A DNA stretch of 44,036 bases from Acidimicrobiia bacterium (GTDB lineage Bacteria > Actinomycetota > Acidimicrobiia > Spongiisociales > Spongiisociaceae): NCBI GenBank assembly GCA_011523635.1, contig WTGI01000012.1:1-44036 (forward strand), written 5' to 3'. This document shows, piece by piece, positions 25,234 through 31,831 of the stretch. Under the pieces are notes generated by a model. The model saw only the letters and a program-made list of their open reading frames with translations, had not been told where the DNA came from and searched no databases. Both the position numbers and the translations under genes were made by a program. How positions within the stretch are numbered: the first letter of the stretch is position 1; each line of letters begins with the position of its first letter.

Positions 25234-27363
25234 TCAACCGAACGCGCCGAACCACCGGTCGTGGATCTGCTTGTAGATGCCGGACTCGATGAGGTCCAGA
25301 AGGGCCAGGTCGATCTGCTCGCGTAGCGCGGTGTCGTCCTCGCTGACCATCAGCCCGTACTGGACCTTGTCGAACAGTGGCCCGACCGTGGTCACCGTGC
25401 CCTCGCCCCGGTGCGACACGTGGAATTGGAGAACCGGAGCATCGAACACGACCGCATCGACCTCGCCCTGCGCCAGCTGGTCGTAGGCGTCTTCGAGATC
25501 GTGCACCACGACCGGGCCGACACCGATACCGGCCAGGTAGTCGTATCCGGCCGAGTCATGGACGGTGGCGATCCGGTGACCCGGAAGATCGGCGGGTCCG
25601 TCGATGTTGCCGCGGAGTTCGTTCACCGCCAGCGAAGAGGCGATGGCAGCGGTGAAGCTGGCGAACACCAGGGTTCCCAGGGCGATCCAGATCAGGGCGA
25701 ACAGCCTGCCCGGTTGTCCGCGGGCCACCTTGTCGCCGTAACCGACCGTGCTCATGGTGACGACGGACCAGTAGAACGAGTCCCAGATGCCCCGGCCGTA
25801 CGGCACCGCGAAGTCCGGGTTGTGCTTCCGTTCCAGCCACCAGATCAGGTGGGCGGCGACCAGAACGGCTACCGCGAACACCACCAGCAGCCAGGGCAGG
25901 TCCGAACCCCAGATAGCCGACAGGAAGACCCCGATGCGGTCCCAAACCGCTTGGGAGCCACTGGTAGGGGTCATGATGGTGAGGCCGGTGTCCAGCAGGG
26001 GAAGGGAGAAGTCGATCGCTTCCTCGCGGGGGCCGGTGATCGCCGCGCCCCCCAGTCCCACGTCAGCCACCCCGCGGTTGATGTCGTCCACTTGCTTGGC
26101 GACGGTGTCGACCGCGTAGATCTCGACCGTCATGCCGAGGCGGGCGGCGATGAGCTCCACCAGGTCGACCTCGAAGCCGCTGTACGTACCTTGGTTGTAG
26201 ATCACGAAGGGCGGAAGGGTGCGGGCGGCTACATGGAGCACCCCGCCTGCGGCGACAGTGCCCCCGCCCACGACGCTGTCCAGGGCGATGGCCTCCGGAT
26301 CGGCGGCTTCGATCCACACGGACACCACGTTCGAATTACGTTCCACCCAATCTTGGGCGTGCCGCCGGATGTCCTCCGGGTCACCCTGGTCCCGGACCAT
26401 GTGGGCGTTCTGCGCGGAGATGTCCTCTAGGGAGATCACGACCTGTTCTAGTAGCCGGCGAACGGACGGGTTGGCATCGAGAAAGCGGGAGTTCGCCACA
26501 GCCCGGATGTCGTTGGGGGGCCATCCCACCAGGCACGGATCGTTGGCGCAGCCCGGTATGCCCGGTATCGACGTCTGGTCGAGAAAGGCCGACTGGTCAG
26601 GAGGCAGGGAGGGGAAAGGTGTCTCCAGCCACACCACGTCACGGCCTGGCACCAGCTGGCCGACGGTCCAGTTGGGAGTCCACGTGTAGTAGAGAACCGG
26701 TTGACCCGCCTCGAACCGGGCGATGGTCTCGGCGATTAGCGGCGAGTAGTCGCCCTGAACCTGTTCGACCGTGGCAGCCAGTCCGTACGCTTCCAGATGG
26801 TGTTCGATGACGTGGGAACAGGTCCAACCTGTCTCGCAACCGATCAGGTCGGCCCGCCCGTCGGCGTCCAGGTCGAACAGCGTGGCGATGTCAGGATCGG
26901 CCAGGTCTCCCAGGTTGGTGATACCGTGCGCCTCCGCGGTAGCCGCATCGGCGAAATAGCCTTGGAGCGCCCCTGCATCGACCTGGGTACCTACCCGCTC
27001 CACGATGTCTTCCTCTATGAGGCCGTCGTGGGTGGGGAACCACCCGTTCACCCAGAGATCGACGTCACCGGCGGCCACCGCGCGGTAGAAGTCCGGGTTC
27101 TCCATGGTGACCGGACCTTCCACGCGATACCCAAGGCGCATTAGGAGGAGACGGTATACCTCGGCCTGGAACCAGCCGGTGTCCCAGGTCGCCCTGGCCA
27201 TGCGCACGGTCTTCGCCTCGACGGGATCCTCCTCCGGCTGGCCCGAGGCAGGGACGACCGAACCCATGGCTAACAGTGCGAGAACCGACAGCAAGCAGGC
27301 GATCAGGGTGCGGCGCACGATGGTCTCCGGTAGGGACTGCGCCAAGGCTAGCGATGTCTCCAT
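25234..27363 (-). CDS. GluR0-type ligand-gated K+ channel with N-terminal ProX betaine-binding domain
   Basis: The 709-residue protein is a multidomain receptor channel. In order: a signal peptide (to about 42); a complete ProX-type domain (about 53-345) with cage tryptophans W108, W180 and W228 and a calcium-loop-like DxDxDGxxD at 164-172; S1 (about 375-470) with Arg446; M1 (about 489-509); a pore loop with the potassium filter TVGYGD (539-544); M2 (about 553-580), ending in SFTAAIASSLAV, which resembles the SYTANLAAF gate of glutamate receptors; and S2 (about 585-705) with Asp641. Arg446 and Asp641 sit where amino-acid-binding proteins hold the ligand's carboxylate and amino groups. The start is ATG 27363; GTG 27318, with GGAG in front, gives a more usual signal peptide. 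It is divergent from a betaine transporter operon. Confidence 0.88.
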   Translation of the reverse strand: METSLALAQSLPETIVRRTLIACLLSVLALLAMGSVVPASGQPEEDPVEAKTVRMARATWDTGWFQAEVYRLLLMRLGYRVEGPVTMENPDFYRAVAAGDVDLWVNGWFPTHDGLIEEDIVERVGTQVDAGALQGYFADAATAEAHGITNLGDLADPDIATLFDLDADGRADLIGCETGWTCSHVIEHHLEAYGLAATVEQVQGDYSPLIAETIARFEAGQPVLYYTWTPNWTVGQLVPGRDVVWLETPFPSLPPDQSAFLDQTSIPGIPGCANDPCLVGWPPNDIRAVANSRFLDANPSVRRLLEQVVISLEDISAQNAHMVRDQGDPEDIRRHAQDWVERNSNVVSVWIEAADPEAIALDSVVGGGTVAAGGVLHVAARTLPPFVIYNQGTYSGFEVDLVELIAARLGMTVEIYAVDTVAKQVDDINRGVADVGLGGAAITGPREEAIDFSLPLLDTGLTIMTPTSGSQAVWDRIGVFLSAIWGSDLPWLLVVFAVAVLVAAHLIWWLERKHNPDFAVPYGRGIWDSFYWSVVTMSTVGYGDKVARGQPGRLFALIWIALGTLVFASFTAAIASSLAVNELRGNIDGPADLPGHRIATVHDSAGYDYLAGIGVGPVVVHDLEDAYDQLAQGEVDAVVFDAPVLQFHVSHRGEGTVTTVGPLFDKVQYGLMVSEDDTALREQIDLALLDLIESGIYKQIHDRWFGAFG

Positions 27364-27517
27364 ACGTCCTCATGGAACAAATACCTGGGTTTCTCCGTAC
27401 TCGCGGTCCGCTTCGGCTATAAAGTGAATGGGCACAGGGCTCGGCTGTGAATTGCCGTGCACCCTGCAGGCGATTGAAAGGAGGCCCGTATGGTCATGAG
27501 AATCGGGAGGAGGTTCC
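27364..27517. promoter_or_regulatory. divergent promoter region between channel and BCCT operon
   Basis: This 154-bp spacer must drive both directions. A T/A-rich core, GGCTATAAAGTG (27413-27424), contains -10-like hexamers on both strands (TATAAA or TAAAGT on plus, TATAGC on minus). A CACAG-N7-CTGTG palindrome at about 27435-27451 could be an operator. The elements are suggestive only; shared regulation of the two units is inferred. Confidence 0.35.
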
Positions 27518-27525
27518 ATGGCTGA
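27490..27525 (+). CDS. possible 11-codon leader peptide overlapping the BCCT start
   Basis: ATG 27490 has a very strong AAAGGAGG ribosome site. The frame reads MVMRIGRRFHG and stops at TGA 27523-27525, five bases beyond the BCCT ATG (27518). The BCCT gene has its own GGGAGGAGG site inside this small frame. It may couple or limit BCCT translation. It could equally be a chance frame. Confidence 0.35.
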   Translation: MVMRIGRRFHG

Positions 27526-29296
27526 CGATCAACGCCACGACCACGACCTGGACCTCACCGGCATCTCCGAGGCCTACGAGGACTGGGAGAGGGACCAAGA
27601 CCGCCGCCGTGAGGCTGCCATCCGGGAACGTGCGCACTTCCAGGGTCTTCAGGTAGACCCTGACATCGACTTCTATCCCGAGGTGGCCGACCGGGAGCCC
27701 GGTGACAAGAACATAGTCAGGTGGGGATTCGACATACATCCCCAGGTGACGTTCTACGCCGCGGGATTCCTGGTGATCTTCATCGCGGCCACCCTGATCT
27801 TCCCGGATCAGGCGGGCGGGGTGTTCAGCGCCATCCTCACCTTCATCAACGAGAAGGTGGGCTGGCTGTACATCATCGCGTTCAACGTCTTCATCGGCGC
27901 CGCGCTCTACTTCGCGTTGGGCAGGTACGGGAAGATACGACTAGGCGGCCCGGGGGCCCTTCCGGAGTTCTCCACCCCCGCCTGGTACGCCATGCTGATC
28001 TCGGCCGGTCTCGGTATCGGGCTGATGTTCTGGGGCGTGGCAGAGCCGATCTTCCACCTGACCGCGCCGCCTCCTCTGTTCGACGTAGAACCCTTGTCGA
28101 CGGGCGCGGCCCGGGCCTCTCTGGCGACCTCCTACCTCCACTGGGGGATCCATGGGTGGGCGCTGTACGGCCTTGTAGCCCTCGCCCTCGGGTTCTTCGC
28201 CTATAACCGGGGACTGCCCCTGACCTTCCGCTCGGTCTTCTACCCGATCCTCGGCCCGAAGATCTACGGCGGATGGGGCAATGCGATCGACATCCTCACC
28301 GTGGTGGCCACCCTCTTCGGCCTGGCCACTTCGCTGGGGTTCGGCGCCTCGCAGGCCGCCGCGGGGCTGAACAAGGTCTTCGGTGTACCGGATACCCTGT
28401 TGGTCCAGATTCTGCTGATCGCAGGTATCACGGGGCTGGCCACCATCTCGGTTGTGGCTGGCTTGGACGCCGGGGTCAAGAGGCTCAGCGCGCTCAACGT
28501 ATGGCTGGCCGCGGCCTTCCTGGTCTTCGTGTTGGCGGTGGGCCCGACCTTGCTGGTCCTCTCCCTGTACGTGGAGAGCATCGGCGTCTACATCCAGATC
28601 CTGCCGGAGTTCTCGTTCTGGAACGCAGCCCTGCTCGACACGCAGTGGCAGCAATGGTGGACCATCTTCTACTGGGGATGGTGGATCTCCTGGTCTCCCT
28701 TCGTCGGCATGTTCATCGCCCGGATCTCCAAGGGGCGCTCGGTGCGGGAGATGATCATCGGTGTGATCGTCCTTCCCTGCCTCCTGTGCTTCCTGTGGTT
28801 CGCGGTGTTCGGCGGAGCGGCCATGAACTTGCAGATGACCGGCGAACTGGACGTTGCTACGGCGGTGAACGAAAACGTGGCGACAGCCCTGTTCGTGATG
28901 CTGGAGGCCTTCCCATGGACCTTCTTCGTCTCGATAGTGGGCATCCTGTTGCTGGTCTCGTTCTTCGTCACCTCGTCGGACTCGGGATCCCTGGTGGTTG
29001 ACCACCTGACCTCGGGCGGAAAGCTCGACTCGCCCAAGCCGCAGCGCGTGTTCTGGGCGTTGATGGAAGGCGCGGTGGCAATCGTGTTGCTGGCGGGAGG
29101 CGGCCTGTCCGCCCTCCAGACCGCAGCGGTGGCGACCGGACTGCCGTTCCTCTTCGTGCTACTGATAATGCTGTGGAGCCTGAAGAAGGCCTTCGACGAG
29201 GAACTCGACCTCCTGGAGAGCCACTACGACGAGGCCATCTTCCAAGCCCAACACAGCGGCTTGATCGAGCGGCTGGAGAGAGGAGGTGACAAGTGA
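27518..29296 (+). CDS. BCCT-family betaine/choline/carnitine transporter
   Basis: The 592-residue secondary transporter has a long acidic N-terminus (about 1-70) and about twelve membrane helices. The BCCT signature in helix 8 (WWISWSPFVGMFIARIS, from residue 388) holds the tryptophans that bind quaternary amines. The helix-3 GLGIGLMFWGVAEP (about 162-176) resembles the sodium-coupled betaine carriers. It should import glycine betaine or a related solute with sodium or proton. ATG 27518 has a GGGAGGAGG site. Its stop overlaps the start of a ProX-type lipoprotein gene (GTGA), an unusual partner for a BCCT carrier. Confidence 0.95.
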   Translation: MADDQRHDHDLDLTGISEAYEDWERDQDRRREAAIRERAHFQGLQVDPDIDFYPEVADREPGDKNIVRWGFDIHPQVTFYAAGFLVIFIAATLIFPDQAGGVFSAILTFINEKVGWLYIIAFNVFIGAALYFALGRYGKIRLGGPGALPEFSTPAWYAMLISAGLGIGLMFWGVAEPIFHLTAPPPLFDVEPLSTGAARASLATSYLHWGIHGWALYGLVALALGFFAYNRGLPLTFRSVFYPILGPKIYGGWGNAIDILTVVATLFGLATSLGFGASQAAAGLNKVFGVPDTLLVQILLIAGITGLATISVVAGLDAGVKRLSALNVWLAAAFLVFVLAVGPTLLVLSLYVESIGVYIQILPEFSFWNAALLDTQWQQWWTIFYWGWWISWSPFVGMFIARISKGRSVREMIIGVIVLPCLLCFLWFAVFGGAAMNLQMTGELDVATAVNENVATALFVMLEAFPWTFFVSIVGILLLVSFFVTSSDSGSLVVDHLTSGGKLDSPKPQRVFWALMEGAVAIVLLAGGGLSALQTAAVATGLPFLFVLLIMLWSLKKAFDEELDLLESHYDEAIFQAQHSGLIERLERGGDK

Positions 29297-30231
29297 TCAA
29301 GAGATCGAGCACTCGGATCGCCGCGGTCGCGGCCTTCGTGCTGGTGCTCTCGGCCTGCGCCGTGCAGGAAGAGGAGGGCCCTGTGGCGATCGCCCGGGCC
29401 GACTGGAGTTCCGGCTACATGCAGGCCGCCATCTACGCGCAGCTGATCGAGGAGCTCGGGTACGAGGTCACCGATCCGGCGGCTGCCGAGCTCAGGCCCT
29501 ACTCGTTCTATCCCGCTCTTGCGGCCGGACAGTACGACCTGTGGGCCAACGGCTGGTTCCCACTCCACAACATCTTCCTGGAGGGAGAGAACGTCACCGG
29601 CCAAGCGGTCGATCTGCCCATCGAGGCCGTGGGCTGGCAGGTGGCCGGCGGCGGCGGCGAAGGCATCATGGTCGACAAGGCCACGGCCGACCGGCTGGGA
29701 ATCTCCTCGATGGACGGTGTGGCCGCCAACGCCGGCGTCTTCGACAAGAACGGCAACGGCAAGGCGGACTTCATCGGCTGCAATGTCGGATGGGGATGCC
29801 AGATCGCCTTCAACGAACAGATCGCCAACGAGAGCTGGGGCGCAGGCGTGGAGCAGATCTCCGGCACCTACGACCAGCTGATCAGAGGCGTCATCGACGA
29901 AATAGAGGCCGGCGAGTCGGCGGTGTTCTATGCCTGGACCCCCAACTGGACCAGCACCGTCCTGGTGCCGGGCCAGAATGCCGTGTGGGTCCAGTCGGAC
30001 ATCAACGACATCCGGGCGGTGGCCAACACCGACTTCCTGGATAGGAACCCGGACATCCGCCGCCTCCTCGAGGTGGTGGCGATCCCGTTGGGCGACATCG
30101 CAGCGCAGAACGCCAGGATGGCCGCCGGGGAGTACTCCGAGGCTGACGTCGCGGCTGACGCCGAGGCCTGGATCGCCGATAACCGAGCTCAGGTCGACGA
30201 CTGGCTGGCAACGGCACGCGCCGCCGGCTGA
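29293..30231 (+). CDS. ProX-type betaine-binding lipoprotein paired with BCCT
   Basis: The 312-residue protein has a lipoprotein signal with lipobox LSAC (Cys22), so it is tethered to the outer face of the membrane. The rest is a ProX-type substrate-binding protein. W88 (in NGWFP), W167 (in GCNVGWGC) and W215 (in FYAWTP) match the three tryptophans of the E. coli ProX aromatic cage, which bind glycine betaine or proline betaine. A calcium-loop-like DxNxNGxxD lies at 151-159. No ABC permease or ATPase gene is nearby. It is coupled to the BCCT gene by a GTGA overlap and has a good ribosome site (GAGGAGGT). It is a close paralogue of the channel's N-terminal domain. Confidence 0.93.
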   Translation: MIKRSSTRIAAVAAFVLVLSACAVQEEEGPVAIARADWSSGYMQAAIYAQLIEELGYEVTDPAAAELRPYSFYPALAAGQYDLWANGWFPLHNIFLEGENVTGQAVDLPIEAVGWQVAGGGGEGIMVDKATADRLGISSMDGVAANAGVFDKNGNGKADFIGCNVGWGCQIAFNEQIANESWGAGVEQISGTYDQLIRGVIDEIEAGESAVFYAWTPNWTSTVLVPGQNAVWVQSDINDIRAVANTDFLDRNPDIRRLLEVVAIPLGDIAAQNARMAAGEYSEADVAADAEAWIADNRAQVDDWLATARAAG

Positions 30232-30262
30232 TAGTAGAGACCGAAACAAGAGAACAGCTAGG

Positions 30263-30302
30263 AAGACCCGGCTCCTCACCGATTCATGAGGAGCCGGGTC
30301 TT
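30263..30302 (+). terminator. strong bidirectional terminator hairpin
   Basis: A perfect 16-bp stem (30263-30278 with 30287-30302) and an eight-base loop lie between the ProX-type lipoprotein gene and the convergent methyltransferase gene. The right arm ends in TCTT and the left arm starts with AAGA, so short T runs occur in both directions. Confidence 0.8.
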
Positions 30303-30333
30303 CGCGCGGCGGGACCGCGTCCTCTGTGCCCGG

Positions 30334-31077
30334 CTACCTTCGCCGCCATCGGATCGCCATGAGATGGGGGATGTCTCGGTGCTGGGCAAGGATCGGATCC
30401 CTGGCGGCGGCCCGCGTACCCACACCCTGCTCTAGCACCTTCTCCAGGGACCATCCGGCGGTGGCGGCCTCGGTGAGCAGGGCCCCGACTGGTCGGTGGA
30501 TGAATTCGACGGACCGGTCTCGGGCCGGCTCCCGGGTCCGGCCGCGACTCAGGTAGTCCCCGAACCTCCAGAACAACTCGCCGTCGGTCGGGTCGATCAC
30601 CGGCCCGGACCGGGGCGCCGTGTAGACGGGATGGTTGAGGACGATCGCCAGCGATCCACCAGCCCGAGTGACCCGGGCGGTCTCGGCGAAGAAGCATCCC
30701 GCGTCTTCGAAATGCTCCAGCGCCAGGACGGCGTAGGCGCCATCCACCGCCGCGTCGCGTACGCAGGCGAGGTCGGGTAGGCGTCTGAGAAACACCGGAT
30801 GGCGGCCGGAGGCCAGGCGGGCCAACTCGAGATTGACGTCCACGCCGATGACCCTGACGCCCCGGGCTGCCAGCCTCCCGCCGATGCGCCCGTCCCCGCA
30901 CCCCAAATCCAGCATTACCTGCCCACGCCGCGGCCGGAACACTTCGAGGAAGAGCGGTACGACCTCCTCCCGGTAGGCCGGATCATCGGCCTCGGCAAAC
31001 CACCAACCGGCTAGGTCGCCCCAATCGTCTTTCTGTTCATGTCTCCCTGGCATTATCATGCGATCCATTCTCATCAT
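30334..31077 (-). CDS. class I SAM-dependent methyltransferase
   Basis: The 247-residue protein has motif I LDLGCGDGRIGG (about 56-67), an acidic end of strand 2 (VIGVDVNLEL) and motif post-I features (VLALEHFEDAGC) of small-molecule methyltransferases. Substrate is unknown. Several ATG codons lie within the first nine positions (31077 down to 31053), so the start is uncertain. A start at MPGRHEQ would lose eight residues and no motif. It is head-to-head with the toxin-antitoxin genes, sharing a spacer of about 40 bases. Confidence 0.82.
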   Translation of the reverse strand: MMRMDRMIMPGRHEQKDDWGDLAGWWFAEADDPAYREEVVPLFLEVFRPRRGQVMLDLGCGDGRIGGRLAARGVRVIGVDVNLELARLASGRHPVFLRRLPDLACVRDAAVDGAYAVLALEHFEDAGCFFAETARVTRAGGSLAIVLNHPVYTAPRSGPVIDPTDGELFWRFGDYLSRGRTREPARDRSVEFIHRPVGALLTEAATAGWSLEKVLEQGVGTRAAARDPILAQHRDIPHLMAIRWRRR

Positions 31078-31111
31078 CTGATCTCAATAGTCTGATCATT
31101 ATGACTATACT
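31077..31111 (+). promoter_or_regulatory. toxin-antitoxin promoter/operator
   Basis: TATACT at 31106-31111 ends seven bases before the antitoxin ATG (31119), implying a leaderless mRNA. Two direct copies of TCTGATC at 31077-31083 and 31091-31097 are candidate sites for autoregulation by the antitoxin, which is usual in this family. Confidence 0.45.
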
Positions 31112-31118
31112 GGTCACG

Positions 31119-31397
31119 ATGAGTACGGTATCGGTTTCCGAGTTGAAAGCCAACCTCTCTCGCTATCTTCGCGAAGTCCGACGTGGCGGCGAGGTCCAGG
31201 TTCTGGACCGTGGCACACCTGTCGCCAGGCTGACGGCGCCAACGGAGCCTCACAGCGGAACCCGGGAGAGGCTGGTCCGCATGGGACTCCTACGACCGGG
31301 CAGCGGAGACGCGGCGGCGATCCTGAACCTGGCCCCTCTGGAGCTCCAGACGAGCCTCATCGAGGCGTTGGACGAGGACCGAGCGGACCGTGTATGA
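31119..31397 (+). CDS. type II antitoxin, Phd/YefM (VapB-like) family
   Basis: The 92-residue protein has the Phd/YefM N-terminal DNA-binding fold (VSVSELKANLSRYLREVRRG, then VQVLDRGTPVARL). Its C-terminal tail should wrap the toxin. I chose ATG 31119; an ATG at 31101 lies upstream of the -10 hexamer and is unlikely. The stop overlaps the toxin ATG (ATGA). Confidence 0.88.
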   Translation: MSTVSVSELKANLSRYLREVRRGGEVQVLDRGTPVARLTAPTEPHSGTRERLVRMGLLRPGSGDAAAILNLAPLELQTSLIEALDEDRADRV

Positions 31398-31831
31398 GGT
31401 ACTGGGACGCATCCGCGCTCGTCCCGCTGATCGTTGCGGAGCCTGCTTCCGGAACGGTGCGCTCCTGGCTCGCCGAAGACAGCGAGATCGTCACATGGGT
31501 ATGGACACGGGTCGAGATCATCGGCGCGGTCGAACGCCGCACTCGGGAGGGGTGGCTCACCAGACCACAGAGACGCCAGGTGCTCCGGCAGCTGGATACC
31601 CTATCCGATAGCTGGGACGAGGTGACAGAGGTGCTGGCGGTGAGATCACGTGCCGCGTCGCTGCTGGCGCGGCACCCCATAAGGGCTGCCGACGCAGCCC
31701 AGCTCGGATCCGCCCTGGTGGTGAATGAACAACTTGCCGCCCCTCTGCGGTTCGTGTGCCTGGATCATCGCCTGGCGGAGGCGGCCGAGCGGGAAGGTCT
31801 GCGAATAATGGAACAGGACGAGCGCCCTTAG
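31394..31831 (+). CDS. PIN-domain toxin, VapC family
   Basis: The 145-residue PIN-domain RNase has the acidic active-site residues Asp5 (in YWDASAL), Glu41 (in TRVEI) and Asp in IRAADAAQL near residue 99, and a further acidic position in CLDHRL. VapC toxins usually cut tRNA or rRNA. Its stop codon (TAG, 31829-31831) interlocks with that of the convergent uvrA (TAA, 31828-31830), leaving no room for a terminator. Confidence 0.9.
   Translation: MRYWDASALVPLIVAEPASGTVRSWLAEDSEIVTWVWTRVEIIGAVERRTREGWLTRPQRRQVLRQLDTLSDSWDEVTEVLAVRSRAASLLARHPIRAADAAQLGSALVVNEQLAAPLRFVCLDHRLAEAAEREGLRIMEQDERP

Noticed and set aside
25234-27363. Channel gene as two genes fused by a sequencing error
   Set aside because: The frame is continuous with normal codon use across the linker (about codons 345-375), and the second half has no lipobox or signal peptide of its own.
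27941-29005. Minus-strand frame of 354 codons opposite the BCCT gene
   Set aside because: The protein is rich in Gln, His, Arg and Gly and mirrors the BCCT codons; no start signal was seen.
29293-30231. ProX gene as part of a ProU-type ABC transporter
   Set aside because: No ATPase or permease gene adjoins it; the only coupled transporter is the BCCT carrier.
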